Origin: Gracilimonas sp.
GTDB lineage: Bacteria; Bacteroidota; Rhodothermia; Balneolales; Balneolaceae
Length of the DNA: 64,000 bases
NCBI GenBank assembly: GCA_022450045.1
Contig: JAKURD010000002.1
Span: 62,001-126,000, forward strand
Direction of reading: 5' to 3'
Shown: in pieces, positions 34,082 through 44,136 of the stretch
Numbering within the stretch: the first letter of the stretch is position 1
Layout of the letters: each line of letters starts with the position of its first letter
Translations under genes and position numbers: made by a program
Notes under the pieces: generated by a model
The model's input: the letters and a program-made list of their open reading frames with translations, nothing else
What the model was told of the DNA's origin: nothing
Database searches by the model: none

Positions 34082-36088
34082 ATGCATAATTTGTTACAAA
34101 AAGCGGCCATTGCCCTAATCTGTTGCTTCTTCCTTAGTCCCGGAATTGCCGCACAGGACACAACCGCAACCATCGACCTAAAAGAAATGCCACTCCGGCT
34201 GCTGGATTATCAAAGTCCCATGCAGGGAGTGAAAGGTGTGGATGGGTTAAAGGAGCAGCCCGCCATGCAGGAACTGGATAATTTCCAGAAAGATATCATG
34301 AGCAGGATCTCTGATATATATCGTATTCATATTAATGCGATGGAGGCACAGGTAAATAACAATCCATTGCAAGCCGAAGCGAATATTAATGACGCATTGG
34401 CTGCTACTCAGGGATTATTGGATGATTATCCTGAGATCAGCGGAGATCGAAGATTTACTGAATTATACCGATCCGTAATTGCGGAATACCGGCAATTCTA
34501 TGGAATCACGGAAACAGGAAATGAGCCTCAAGGTGAAATTTTTGCCATCCAAGAAGAACTTTTTTCTGAAGATGAAAGCTGGGCGGACACGGATTTTAGT
34601 TTTCCGGAAGATCTTCAACTTCAAAAAACGCAGGTTCCTCTGATTCAGAATAAACATGTGAATCGCCATTTGGTTTATTACACATTGCGTCGCCCTGAGG
34701 TAATGGAAACCTGGCTTACACGTGCAGTGAAATACCAGCCAATGATGCGGAGGATCTTCAGAGAAGAAAAAGTGCCGGAAGAGTTGACTTATTTGGCCTT
34801 TATTGAAAGCGGACTGAACCCAAGTGCAAGAAGCTGGGCAGCTGCGGTAGGTATGTGGCAGTTTATCCGTGCAACAGGTTCCGTTTACGGATTGGAAGCC
34901 AATTGGTGGATCGATGAGCGTCGTGATCCTGAAAAGGCAACCAGGGCTGCAGCTCGTCATTTAAGGGATTTGTACAATATTTGGGGAGATTGGCACCTTG
35001 CCATGGCGAACTATAATATTAGTCCTCGTGGACTTAAAAGAGCCATTAACAGGGCCGGGGGCGTTGAAGATTACTGGGCAGCCTATCCTTATTTACCAAG
35101 AGAAACCCGCGGATACGTTCCAGGATTTATTGCTACCACTATGATTGGGATGAATCCGGAAGAATTTGGATTTCAAAAAGAGTATCAAGGTGAGCCATAC
35201 AGCTATGAAGTTGTTGAAGTTGAAGGACTAATGGAACTGGAAGACCTTGCTAAAGCGGCAGGTATCTCCACAGACGAATTGAAGGAATATAACCCGGAAT
35301 TATTGCGTTGGGCCACACCTCCCGGCGGAAAATATCCGTTGAAGATACCGGTTCAGAAAAAGCAGGAATTTTTGGCTAATTACGAGGACATTCCTAAAGA
35401 AAATCGCAGCCAGAATATTACCATGCATACAGTTAGAAGTGGGGAATCACTGGGTATAATTGCTAGGAAATATGGTACCACGGTAGCCGGCTTGTATGGC
35501 TCGAACGACAACCTTTCAAGTACGATCTATCCGGGCCAAAAAATTGTGGTTCCATTACCAAGGGGAAGTGCTTCTCAGATATCAGCAAATCAACCTACAA
35601 ACCAGCAGCGTAGCGTTAACACACAACGGTCTTCATCTTCAAATACAGTAAGTCCGCCGGCTAATTCTACTTCGCTTTCCTACAAAGTAAAAACAGGGGA
35701 TACCATCGGGCATATTGCTGAATGGTATGATGTACGCGCCTGGAATATCAGAACCTGGAACGGAATAGGGAATACGATCCGGGTTGGCCAAACGCTTTCA
35801 GTATATGTTCCGAACAGCAGAAAAGCTCATTATGAGAAAGTTAATGAGATGAGTTATGCAGAGAAGCAAGAAATTGAACGGAAGCAACGTCGTGGAGAAA
35901 ACATCTTTATAGCTGCTGCAACCTCAACTGATGGTGATAACTATACTACCTACACCGTTCAGCAAAATGATACCCTCAGTGAAATTGCTGAAAGCTTTGG
36001 AATAGGGTTAAGCGAGTTGAGAAGATTGAATAATATCAACGGAAATCGCATCTATGTAGGGCAAACACTACGCATTACTGCTAACTAA
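34082..36088 (+). CDS. mltD: membrane-bound lytic murein transglycosylase D with three LysM domains
   Basis: Cuts peptidoglycan to 1,6-anhydro products, which AnmK can recycle. The 668-residue protein has a signal peptide (to about AAQD, residues 24-26), a long N-terminal helical region, then the SLT catalytic domain with Glu242 in YLAFIESGLNPSARSW and the AAAVGMWQFI block. LysM wall-binding repeats lie at about 445-488, 535-580 and 622-666, each starting with a YxVxxGDT-like strand. It is followed after 5 bp by a processing protease, suggesting an operon. Confidence 0.92.
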   Translation: MHNLLQKAAIALICCFFLSPGIAAQDTTATIDLKEMPLRLLDYQSPMQGVKGVDGLKEQPAMQELDNFQKDIMSRISDIYRIHINAMEAQVNNNPLQAEANINDALAATQGLLDDYPEISGDRRFTELYRSVIAEYRQFYGITETGNEPQGEIFAIQEELFSEDESWADTDFSFPEDLQLQKTQVPLIQNKHVNRHLVYYTLRRPEVMETWLTRAVKYQPMMRRIFREEKVPEELTYLAFIESGLNPSARSWAAAVGMWQFIRATGSVYGLEANWWIDERRDPEKATRAAARHLRDLYNIWGDWHLAMANYNISPRGLKRAINRAGGVEDYWAAYPYLPRETRGYVPGFIATTMIGMNPEEFGFQKEYQGEPYSYEVVEVEGLMELEDLAKAAGISTDELKEYNPELLRWATPPGGKYPLKIPVQKKQEFLANYEDIPKENRSQNITMHTVRSGESLGIIARKYGTTVAGLYGSNDNLSSTIYPGQKIVVPLPRGSASQISANQPTNQQRSVNTQRSSSSNTVSPPANSTSLSYKVKTGDTIGHIAEWYDVRAWNIRTWNGIGNTIRVGQTLSVYVPNSRKAHYEKVNEMSYAEKQEIERKQRRGENIFIAAATSTDGDNYTTYTVQQNDTLSEIAESFGIGLSELRRLNNINGNRIYVGQTLRITAN

Positions 36089-36093
36089 TTGGC

Positions 36094-37737
36094 ATGACAA
36101 AGAAAAGGAAATACAGAGTAGGAATATTGGCTTTAGTTATTGGAGTAGCTTCGGCCGGGATTGCTGCGCAACAAACAGACATCTATTTCCTGATCAAAAA
36201 GAACTTCAGCATTTTCAGCGAAGCATATGAAAATGTAGCTCTGGAATATGTGGATGAAGTTGACCCTGAGATACTAATGCGCAATGGCATTGACGCCATG
36301 CTTGAAACCCTCGATCCTTATACGGTATTGTTCAGTGAATCTCAAAATGAACAGGCTGAGATCATGTCTCGAGGCAATTATGCCGGCATTGGAATAGAAG
36401 CGGGATATCGCGATGGCCAGGTAGTAGTGATCGCCCCAACAGAAGGAGGGCCTGCAGATCGGGCCGGAATTCGCGCAGGCGATGTGATTGTTGCAGTTGA
36501 TGGTGTTTCGACGGAAGACCTTCAGCCCGGGGGGGTAAACACTTTAACAAACGGTGAAGTTGGCTCAGAAGTGACCGTTACTATTGAACGTTTCGGATTG
36601 GGGCAAACATTAGATTTTACCCTGGAACGGCAGCGGATAGAGGTTACGAATATTTCTTATGCAGGTCTTATTGGTGAAAGTAAAGAAACGGGGTATATAC
36701 GATTGAGTCAGTTTGGGAATAACTCTGCAGAAGAAGTAAGAGAATCTTTGATTAAGCTTACAGAAAGCGCTGATCTGAATGGATTGGTTTTAGATCTCAG
36801 AGACAATCCCGGAGGAATTTTACAGGAAGCAGTTGCTATTATTGATAAGTTTATAGAGCCGGGTATCACAGTAGTGGATATTCGGGGGAGAGTAGCAGAA
36901 TACAATCAAACCTTTGCAACGCGTGAACCGGTTATGTTTGAAAAGCCGGTAGTGGTTTTGATGAATGGGGGAAGCGCAAGTGCATCAGAAGTGGTAGCCG
37001 GAGCATTGCAAGATTTGGACCGGGCTTTAATTGTAGGGGAGCAGAGTTTTGGAAAAGGACTGGTGCAGATCGTTAAGCCCCTGCCATATAATACTTCTCT
37101 CAAGATCACTATTTCACGCTACTATATTCCGAGCGGAAGAAGTATCCAAGCCGTTCAATATACGCATCAGGGAAGGAATGATGCGGTTATGAATACCGAT
37201 TCAAACAAGACAGAATTTAAGACCAGAAACGGCCGCACTGTTTATGAGGGCAGGGGTATTGAGCCGGATATTGTGGAGGGAGAGGAAGATCTCAGCATAA
37301 TAGAAATAGCACTTCTTCAGCAAGGAGTTTACTTTGATTTTGCTACAGAATTTGAAGCCCAAAATCCGTCTTTTGAATACACCGAACTACCTGATGATGT
37401 ATTTGATGAGTTCAGGGCTTTTCTGAGAGAAAGAGAATTTACTTTTAAGACAGATTCTGAAAAACTTTTGGCTGAACTCTCCACAGAATTAGAAGCTGTG
37501 GATGGCGCCCAGAGTCAACTTAATGGACTTCATGAAACTATAGGGAGAGAAAAAACCGCTCTTTTTGAGGAAAATGAATCGGACATCAGGCGAAGCCTGT
37601 TTTTAGAAATTACCTCCAGATATCAAGGTGAGTCGGGAAGCGTGAAGGCAGGCTTATCCTCTGACCCCGAAGTATTAAAAGCACTGGAATTTATTTACAA
37701 CACATCGGAATTGGATAAGATGCTGGCAGGGGAATAG
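36094..37737 (+). CDS. C-terminal processing peptidase (S41 family, PDZ domain)
   Basis: Periplasmic serine protease that trims or degrades proteins from their C-termini. The 547-residue protein has an N-terminal hydrophobic anchor/signal (residues 7-25), a PDZ domain at about 95-180 (GIGIEAGYRDGQVVVIAPTE), then the catalytic region with the Ser in MNGGSASASEVVAGAL (290-305) and the Lys321 base in GEQSFGKGLVQ. The CTP family is confirmed by LVLDLRDNPGG. The C-terminal tail (about 430-547) is helical. It lies 5 bp after mltD and 4 bp before the PHP gene. Confidence 0.92.
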   Translation: MTKKRKYRVGILALVIGVASAGIAAQQTDIYFLIKKNFSIFSEAYENVALEYVDEVDPEILMRNGIDAMLETLDPYTVLFSESQNEQAEIMSRGNYAGIGIEAGYRDGQVVVIAPTEGGPADRAGIRAGDVIVAVDGVSTEDLQPGGVNTLTNGEVGSEVTVTIERFGLGQTLDFTLERQRIEVTNISYAGLIGESKETGYIRLSQFGNNSAEEVRESLIKLTESADLNGLVLDLRDNPGGILQEAVAIIDKFIEPGITVVDIRGRVAEYNQTFATREPVMFEKPVVVLMNGGSASASEVVAGALQDLDRALIVGEQSFGKGLVQIVKPLPYNTSLKITISRYYIPSGRSIQAVQYTHQGRNDAVMNTDSNKTEFKTRNGRTVYEGRGIEPDIVEGEEDLSIIEIALLQQGVYFDFATEFEAQNPSFEYTELPDDVFDEFRAFLREREFTFKTDSEKLLAELSTELEAVDGAQSQLNGLHETIGREKTALFEENESDIRRSLFLEITSRYQGESGSVKAGLSSDPEVLKALEFIYNTSELDKMLAGE

Positions 37738-37741
37738 ACGA

Positions 37742-38593
37742 ATGCCCCCTAAAGCAGATTTACATATACACACTACTTGTTCCGATGGTAAGTTATCGCC
37801 CAGAGAGGCTGTTGAGATTGCCAAAGGGAAAAAATTAGTTAGCCTTTCCATTACCGATCACGATACCTACAAAGGGTTTTTTGAAGCCAGGAAAGTAGCG
37901 GACGAATTAGGGATCGAGCTCATTCCCGGTGTAGAGATAACATCTACCCTTGGGGATAAAGAAGCACATCTACTGGCATATTATTTTGATCCCGATACCA
38001 ATTACCTAGAGAACTTTCTAAGCAGTCAAAGAAATGCACGGAAAAACAGGATTAAAGGGATCATAAAAACAGTACAAAAGGCCGGGCTTGATGTAGATTA
38101 TGATGAAGTATGGGCAGAAGCAAACGGAGCTAATATCGGCCGCCCTCACCTGGCTCGCGTTCTCGCACAAAAGGGGTACGTCAGTAGTCCAAAAGAAGCA
38201 TTCATCAGATACTTAAGCAATCAAAAGCTGGGTTCAATTGAAAATACATATCCGGATTATAAAGAAGTAATAGAAATTGTGAAGAATGTGGGTGGTGCCT
38301 GTGTGGTAGCGCATCCGGGTAAAATGTACACTTCCGAAGAAATGAATGCTTTTATTGAAGCCGGAATTGATGGGATCGAGTGTATCCATCCCAGCCATAA
38401 TTATGCACTTCAAAAAAAATATACCGAACTTTGTGCGGAGCATGGGCTTCTCATGACCGGCGGCAGCGACACTCATGAAGCAAAAGACGCCGGGTACATG
38501 AATTTAGGAGTAGTGACCATTGCTTACAAACACATCGAGAAGATGAAGAAAATGACAGAACAGCGTAAGAATATTGTTGAAATCAAAAATTGA
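37742..38593 (+). CDS. PHP-domain phosphoesterase (TrpH/RNase AM-like)
   Basis: The 283-residue metal-dependent phosphoesterase has the PHP motifs ADLHIHTTCSDG (4-15), SITDHDTYKG, IPGVEITS, VVAHPGK and the final GGSDTHEAKD. All motif His/Asp residues appear present. The layout fits the TrpH/YciV subgroup that includes 5'-3' exoribonuclease/nucleoside-bisphosphate phosphatase enzymes. The substrate is not settled. It sits in a chain of genes with small gaps (4 bp before, 1 bp after), ending with ribH. Confidence 0.85.
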   Translation: MPPKADLHIHTTCSDGKLSPREAVEIAKGKKLVSLSITDHDTYKGFFEARKVADELGIELIPGVEITSTLGDKEAHLLAYYFDPDTNYLENFLSSQRNARKNRIKGIIKTVQKAGLDVDYDEVWAEANGANIGRPHLARVLAQKGYVSSPKEAFIRYLSNQKLGSIENTYPDYKEVIEIVKNVGGACVVAHPGKMYTSEEMNAFIEAGIDGIECIHPSHNYALQKKYTELCAEHGLLMTGGSDTHEAKDAGYMNLGVVTIAYKHIEKMKKMTEQRKNIVEIKN

Positions 38594-38594
38594 T

Positions 38595-39074
38595 ATGGCA
38601 TTAGAATTAATTGAAGGCGATACAACTCCCGGTAAGGTAAAAATCGGGATCGTAGTATCTCGTTGGAACTCAATGATCACCGAGAAAATGCTTGAGGGTG
38701 CACTTAAAGCGTTAAAAGGAAATGGAATTGTTGAAGAAGATATCACGGTTGTCAGATGCCCTGGTTCTTACGAGATTCCTTTGGCGGTCCAAAATGTAAT
38801 AAAGAACAGGGATGTGGATGGGGTGATAGCACTTGGTGTGGTAATAAGAGGTGGGACCCCGCACTTCGAATATGTTTGTGATGCCGTAAATCGGGGAATA
38901 ACCGATCTCATATTGAAACATAATAAACCGGTGGCTTTCGGAGTTCTTACAACGGATGATGTGAAACAAGCCTTGGAACGTGCGGGGGAGAAGGGTAATA
39001 AAGGTGGGGAAGCCGCTTTAGCCCTTCTTGAAATGATTTCCATAGAGCAAAAACTAAGATCCTCTGATAATTAA
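38595..39074 (+). CDS. ribH: 6,7-dimethyl-8-ribityllumazine synthase
   Basis: Penultimate step of riboflavin synthesis. The frame is open from 38574, but the ATG at 38595 gives MALELIEGDTTPGKVKIGIV, a typical start, just after the stop of the PHP gene (one base between). Motifs VVSRWNSMITEKMLEGALKA, VRCPGSYEIPLAVQ, ALGVVIRGGTPHFEYVCDAV and PVAFGVLTTDD mark lumazine synthase; the catalytic His is in TPHFEY. About 159 residues, a normal length. No other riboflavin gene is near. Confidence 0.93.
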   Translation: MALELIEGDTTPGKVKIGIVVSRWNSMITEKMLEGALKALKGNGIVEEDITVVRCPGSYEIPLAVQNVIKNRDVDGVIALGVVIRGGTPHFEYVCDAVNRGITDLILKHNKPVAFGVLTTDDVKQALERAGEKGNKGGEAALALLEMISIEQKLRSSDN

Positions 39075-39139
39075 TTTACCTTGATAAAGGACAAGCAAAG
39101 CTCTAATTTTCAAAGCTTCAAAACCAGCCTATAAATTAT

Positions 39140-39967
39140 TTGAAAGAGCTTACTTTAACAAACACAGTTCAGACTGACGAAGACAAGAAGAACCAGGAAA
39201 TCCTTAAGAATTCCGGGGAAGTTCCTCTTCATATTGCTATCATAATGGACGGCAATGGTCGCTGGGCCAAAAACAAAGGCAGTATTCGATTGCATGGCCA
39301 TAAAGTAGGGGTAGATTCAGTTCGTGATATTACTGAATCATGTGCTCAGCTCGGTGTTAAATATCTTACCCTGTACGCTTTTTCAACGGAAAACTGGGGG
39401 CGCCCTTCAATGGAAGTGCGTGGATTGATGAGACTCTTAGTTTCTTCATTGAGAAAGGAGGCAGATAATCTTAACAAGAATGATATTAGGCTTTCTACAA
39501 TCGGACAAATGGGACGTTTTCCTGAAAACTGTCAAACAGAGCTTCGCGAGGCCATTGAACTCACCAAGAATAATAAGAGACTGGAATTGTGTTTGGCACT
39601 AAGTTATTCCGGCCGTTGGGACATCACCGAAGCCGTTAAGAAAATTGCAGGTCATGTTAAGGAAGGTCGTTTAGATCCCGAGCTTATAAATGATCAAATG
39701 ATAAGCGATCATTTATCGACGGCAGATGTTCCCGATCCTGATCTTATTATTCGAACCAGTGGGGAATATAGGATCAGCAATTTTTTATTATGGCAACTGG
39801 CTTATTCAGAATTATATATTACCGAAACGTATTGGCCGGATTTCAGAAGAGATGAATTGTACGAAGCAATACGTTCTTACCAGCAAAGAAATCGAAGATT
39901 TGGAAAAGTTTCACCTTCCGAAGACGAAAACTCTTTTTCATCTCGTTTAGTAAACAAAAAATCATAA
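39140..39967 (+). CDS. uppS: isoprenyl (undecaprenyl diphosphate) transferase
   Basis: Builds the C55 lipid carrier for wall and LPS by cis-condensation of isopentenyl units. The 275-residue protein has AIIMDGNGRWAKNKG with the catalytic Asp, then TLYAFSTENWGRP and the C-terminal LIRTSGEYRISNFLLWQLAY, standard UppS motifs. The only good start is TTG at 39140; the next ATG lies inside the active-site motif. It precedes bamA by 17 bp, the same order as in many Bacteroidota-type genomes, so wall lipid and outer-membrane assembly may share a promoter. Confidence 0.93.
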   Translation: MKELTLTNTVQTDEDKKNQEILKNSGEVPLHIAIIMDGNGRWAKNKGSIRLHGHKVGVDSVRDITESCAQLGVKYLTLYAFSTENWGRPSMEVRGLMRLLVSSLRKEADNLNKNDIRLSTIGQMGRFPENCQTELREAIELTKNNKRLELCLALSYSGRWDITEAVKKIAGHVKEGRLDPELINDQMISDHLSTADVPDPDLIIRTSGEYRISNFLLWQLAYSELYITETYWPDFRRDELYEAIRSYQQRNRRFGKVSPSEDENSFSSRLVNKKS

Positions 39968-39984
39968 GCATTTAACCAGAAGGC

Positions 39985-42453
39985 GTGTTCTTACTTTTGA
40001 AAAGACTATTTATTGTCACCTTACTTACGATCGGCTTTATTCCACTTCTTACACAAGCACAAGACATTGAACTTACGGATCCGACAGCAATAACACCTGC
40101 TGAGTACCAGATTCTTGGGGTTACTGTGGAAGGAAATGAAAATACCCGCCAACAATTCATTATAAATACCAGCTTGCTGATTGAGGGTAATACCATTGTT
40201 TACCCCGGTGATATTGTAAACAATGCGGTAAAACGATTATACAGATCAGGATTGTTTTCTGATGTAAAGATATTTGTTACAGAACGTACTGCTTCAGGTA
40301 TCCGTTTTTTGATTGAAGTTGAAGAACAACCCCGGATCTTAGAATACCGTCTTGAAAATATTAAACGCTCACAACGTCGGGATCTCGAAGAACTCTTGGT
40401 ATTGACACCCGGAACCGTGATAACGGAAGCAACAATTGGGCAAGCAAAAAATACCATCCGCCGTTTTTACAGAGAGAAGGGGTTTTGGTATACCACCGTT
40501 GAAACCCGCACTGAAGAAGTGGATGGATCAGCAGACCGTGTGCGCTTGATATTTGATATTGATCCCGGAGAAAAACTTGAGGTTAAAGACATAACCTTTA
40601 ACGGAAATGAAGCTTTTTCTGATCGCAAGCTGCGAAAGAAAATGAAGCCTCTTAAAGAAGATGCATGGTGGAAAATTTTTGGTAAAAAGACCTTTAAAGA
40701 AGAAGAGTTTCAGGAAGGTAAAGAAAACCTGCTTACCTTTTATCGTGAAAATGGCTTTACGGATATAAGGATAGTTGAAGACTCTGTTTATACATATAAT
40801 TACAAAGGAGATAAAACCGGGATCCGGGTAGAGTTGAATTTGGCTGAGGGGCCACAATATAAAGTTCGTAACATAACCTGGGAAGGGAATACGGTATATG
40901 ATGACGAGACACTCACTGAATCACTTGGCTTCGAGAAAGGTGAGGTTTTCAATGAAAGTAAGTTTGATGAAAACGTAAACATCAATCAAAGAAACACGGA
41001 CATTACCAGCCTTTACCAGGATATTGGATATCTGTTCTTTCAGGTGGTTCCCAATATCAGAAAAGTAGCGGAAGATTCACTGGACATTCATTTCGAGATC
41101 TATGAAGATGAGATCGCTACTATTCAAGAGGTAAACTTTACCGGCAATACCAGAACGCACGATGATGTTGTTCGCCGGACACTCAGAACAGTACCCGGTA
41201 ATACTTATAGCCGTCAGGCTATCATAAGAACCATACGTGAACTCGGTCAGCTTGGGTATTTTGATCCGCAGAATATTGAACCTCAGCCCATTCCGGATCG
41301 CGAAAACAAAACGGTGGACATTCTTTATAAGGTTGATGATACTCAAAGTACAAGTAATTTTGAGTTTTCTGGAGGGTATGGGGGCGCTGGGATCGGGGTG
41401 ATATTATCTGCTCAGATCAATTTTAATAATTTTTCTATACAAAGAGCTTTTGAAAAAGGCGGATGGACACCAATTCCTTCTGGAGACGGACAAAAACTTT
41501 CACTTGGAGTACAGGTAACAGGCACCGGTTATCAAAGCTACAGCTTTGGGTTTCAGGAACCCTGGTTTAGAGGAAGACCCACCTCATTAGGACTTAATGT
41601 TTCATACAACTTACTGAACTATCGAAATTCGAGTGAGAGAAATGAGTTATTTTCAACTTCAGTTTCTATTGGTAAGCGGCTGAAGTGGCCTGATGATTTC
41701 TTTTCATATCGTACGATTGTAGGATACCAGCTTTATGATGTGGAAGGTAACGAGTCTTTCTTTGCAGAAGGAACTTCAAGCCTATTAACTTTTGAACAGG
41801 TTTTAGAAAGGAACTCACTGGATAATCCCATCTCACCGAGCAGTGGATCCAAGTTCAGTGTTTCAGGAGAATTTGCACCTCCGCTTCCCGGTTTTTCTGA
41901 GTACTATAAATTCCGTACCCAATACCAATATCACGTTCCGGTTGTGGAGAAGTTAGTACTTACAAGTCAGGTTCAATATGGGTATATCGGATACTTTACG
42001 GAAGATAAACGCAGTGATCTTAAGAAATTCCTGGTAGGAGGTACCCAACTTCAACAACGCCAAAGCTTCTTATATGATAATATAGATCTCAGGGGATATC
42101 CCGGTGGAACAAGACAAAGTATAGCTCCTATAGAAGATGGACGAAAGGTAGGAGGTACCATGTTTAGCAAATATTCATTAGAGTTAAGGTATCCTGCTAT
42201 TTCCAGCGAGCAAATTCAGGTAATACCATATGCATTTGTTGATGCGGGGAATTCTTATCTTGATTTTCAAGATTTTGACCCCTTTAAAGTTAAAAGATCT
42301 GCCGGATTTGGAGCACGCTTATATTTACCTATTTTAGGTTTAGTTGACCTGAGTTACGGTTACAGGCTTGATGGCGTAGAAGTGCCGGGCGGAACTGGTA
42401 ATGTACTTCCGGGCAACTGGGAATTCTTGTTTAATATTGGAACACCATTCTAA
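39985..42453 (+). CDS. bamA: outer membrane protein assembly factor BamA
   Basis: Central barrel of the Bam machine that inserts outer-membrane proteins. The 822-residue protein has a signal peptide (to about QAQ, residues 28-30), five POTRA repeats of about 75-85 residues (for example ILGVTVEGNENTRQQFI and IQEVNFTGNTRTHDDVVRRT), then the 16-strand barrel with YSFGFQEPWFRGRPTSLGLN, LRGYPGGT and VGGTMFSKYSLELRYP. It ends in Phe. The start is GTG at 39985, and a TTG at 39997 is an alternative. Three OmpH/Skp genes follow, likely its chaperones. Confidence 0.95.
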   Translation: MFLLLKRLFIVTLLTIGFIPLLTQAQDIELTDPTAITPAEYQILGVTVEGNENTRQQFIINTSLLIEGNTIVYPGDIVNNAVKRLYRSGLFSDVKIFVTERTASGIRFLIEVEEQPRILEYRLENIKRSQRRDLEELLVLTPGTVITEATIGQAKNTIRRFYREKGFWYTTVETRTEEVDGSADRVRLIFDIDPGEKLEVKDITFNGNEAFSDRKLRKKMKPLKEDAWWKIFGKKTFKEEEFQEGKENLLTFYRENGFTDIRIVEDSVYTYNYKGDKTGIRVELNLAEGPQYKVRNITWEGNTVYDDETLTESLGFEKGEVFNESKFDENVNINQRNTDITSLYQDIGYLFFQVVPNIRKVAEDSLDIHFEIYEDEIATIQEVNFTGNTRTHDDVVRRTLRTVPGNTYSRQAIIRTIRELGQLGYFDPQNIEPQPIPDRENKTVDILYKVDDTQSTSNFEFSGGYGGAGIGVILSAQINFNNFSIQRAFEKGGWTPIPSGDGQKLSLGVQVTGTGYQSYSFGFQEPWFRGRPTSLGLNVSYNLLNYRNSSERNELFSTSVSIGKRLKWPDDFFSYRTIVGYQLYDVEGNESFFAEGTSSLLTFEQVLERNSLDNPISPSSGSKFSVSGEFAPPLPGFSEYYKFRTQYQYHVPVVEKLVLTSQVQYGYIGYFTEDKRSDLKKFLVGGTQLQQRQSFLYDNIDLRGYPGGTRQSIAPIEDGRKVGGTMFSKYSLELRYPAISSEQIQVIPYAFVDAGNSYLDFQDFDPFKVKRSAGFGARLYLPILGLVDLSYGYRLDGVEVPGGTGNVLPGNWEFLFNIGTPF

Positions 42454-42458
42454 TTATA

Positions 42459-42992
42459 ATGCAAGCGATCAGAAATTTATTTCTTTTATCGTTTTCACTT
42501 CTTTTGATGCCTCAGGTAATGGGGCAGGATCAAAAGATAGGTTTCTTTGAATCAGATTATATACTGGAGCAAATACCGGAATATAATGGCATAGAACAGC
42601 AGCTGGACGTGTTAAGTACACAATGGAGGCAAGAGATCAGGGAACTTGAGGATGAGATTACAGAGCTTGAAGAAGATTACGAAGCCAAAGAAATACTATA
42701 TACCGAAGAAATTCGTAATCAGAAAAGGCAGGAAATAGCACAAAAAATTCAAGCTAAGGAACGTTACATAGCAGAAAAATTTGGTCCTGAAGGAGAATAT
42801 TTTAGCCGTCAAAAAGCATTATTGGAGCCTGTACAAAGACAATTATTTACTGCTGTAAGAGTGGTTGCCGAACGAGAACAAATAGACTTTGTATTTGATC
42901 GTTCGGGTGACATCTATTTAGTGTATGCAAACAATGAATACAATTTGAATGACGAGATCCTTGAGCAACTGGGAATAGAAATTAATGAGTAG
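42459..42992 (+). CDS. OmpH/Skp-family periplasmic chaperone, first of three
   Basis: The 177-residue protein has a signal peptide ending near VMGQD, a short beta strand IGFFESDYILEQIPEYN, and a long charged coiled-coil (residues about 40-115: LEDEITELEEDYEAKE). A returning strand IDFVFDRSGDIYLVYANNEYN closes it. This tentacle layout is Skp/OmpH. It begins 5 bp after bamA. The three paralogues share the IGxxxxxxxL strand but differ in coil sequence. Confidence 0.88.
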   Translation: MQAIRNLFLLSFSLLLMPQVMGQDQKIGFFESDYILEQIPEYNGIEQQLDVLSTQWRQEIRELEDEITELEEDYEAKEILYTEEIRNQKRQEIAQKIQAKERYIAEKFGPEGEYFSRQKALLEPVQRQLFTAVRVVAEREQIDFVFDRSGDIYLVYANNEYNLNDEILEQLGIEINE

Positions 42993-43046
42993 CGAAAGAA
43001 TATTTAACCTAAATACTTTATTTTCATAAAAAACAAAACAGATAAA

Positions 43047-43568
43047 ATGAACAAAAAACTAATTATAGCTTTATTCTTTTTTGGAAGCTTATTCACTTTT
43101 CAGGATGCGATTGCCCAGGTAAAAATTGGATATGCTAATCCTGCCCGAGTTTTAAGTGCTCTTCCCGAAGTAGAAGAAGTAGATCAGCAGATACAGGCAC
43201 TCATCGAGCAAAGTGATGAAGAGCTTGCCACTAAAGCAACCGAGCTGCAGTCTATATTCACTAACTATGAGTCAAACATGAACAATCTATCTGAACAAGA
43301 AAGAGTGATTCGTGAAGAGGAATTAATGGAGATGAATCAGCAGTTTGAGCAAGATCGTGAAAGCATGATGAATAATATCCGTCAAAGAAGAAGTGAATTA
43401 ATGACTCCGATCATAGAAAAAATGAATACGGCTATGGAAAGCATTGCAGCAGAAATGGAGTTAGATCTTATATTAAATGAAGGCACTTCAACCGGCGATG
43501 TTATTGTATTTTTTGCAAATAGTGAACAGCTGGATATTACAGATCAAATTATCGAAAGAATTCAATAA
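43047..43568 (+). CDS. OmpH/Skp-family periplasmic chaperone, second of three
   Basis: The 173-residue protein has a signal peptide ending near AIAQ, then VKIGYANPARVLSALPEVEE and a coiled-coil (about 45-125). The strand MELDLILNEGTSTGDVIVFF ends it. It binds unfolded outer-membrane proteins by analogy with Skp. The gap to the first paralogue is 54 bp and to the third 22 bp. The strand DLILNEGTSTGD is close to TYVLNTTTSSGD of the third copy, so these two are likely the most recent duplicates. Confidence 0.9.
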   Translation: MNKKLIIALFFFGSLFTFQDAIAQVKIGYANPARVLSALPEVEEVDQQIQALIEQSDEELATKATELQSIFTNYESNMNNLSEQERVIREEELMEMNQQFEQDRESMMNNIRQRRSELMTPIIEKMNTAMESIAAEMELDLILNEGTSTGDVIVFFANSEQLDITDQIIERIQ

Positions 43569-43590
43569 TCACAGTTAATAAATAATACTA

Positions 43591-44136
43591 ATGAAGAAAT
43601 TAAGCTTACTTATACTTTCAGTTATCATCGCATTTTCAGCCATTGATACTGTAAAAGCACAAGAAGAATTACAAATTGGTTACGTAAATCCGCAGGCTGT
43701 ACTGGCTAAAATGCCGGAAATGAGAGCCATACAACAGCGTTTGCAAAATTTTGCGGAGAAAAAACAGCAAGAACTTGCCCAGCAAGAACAGGAATTCCAA
43801 GTTGCAGTTGCCGAGTATCAGCAAAAAGCAGGCGTTATTTCTGAAGAAGCTAATCAACGTGAGCAGGAGCGACTTGGCCAAATGCAGCAACAATTGACGG
43901 TTGCTCAACAAGAAGCTGAGCAAGCTTTGCAGCAAAGAAGACAAGAACTGTTAAACCCCATGTTCTCTCAAATTAATGCTGCCATTAACTCAGTAGCTGA
44001 AGAAATGGGCCTTACCTATGTCTTGAATACAACGACTTCAAGCGGTGATCAGATCATTCTTTATGCATCTCCTGAGTTTCAGGAAAGATATGACATTACT
44101 GATGCCGTGATGCAGAAATTGGGAGTGTTTAACTAA
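43591..44136 (+). CDS. OmpH/Skp-family periplasmic chaperone, third of three
   Basis: The 181-residue protein has a signal peptide ending near TVKAQ, then LQIGYVNPQAVLAKMPEMRA. A very Gln/Glu-rich coiled-coil (about residues 45-120, for example MQQQLTVAQQEAEQALQQRR) precedes the closing strand LTYVLNTTTSSGDQIILYAS. It is the last gene before a MITE-like element that starts at the base after the stop, and a terminator at 44365. The Gln-rich coil contrasts with the more Glu-rich first copy. Confidence 0.9.
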   Translation: MKKLSLLILSVIIAFSAIDTVKAQEELQIGYVNPQAVLAKMPEMRAIQQRLQNFAEKKQQELAQQEQEFQVAVAEYQQKAGVISEEANQREQERLGQMQQQLTVAQQEAEQALQQRRQELLNPMFSQINAAINSVAEEMGLTYVLNTTTSSGDQIILYASPEFQERYDITDAVMQKLGVFN

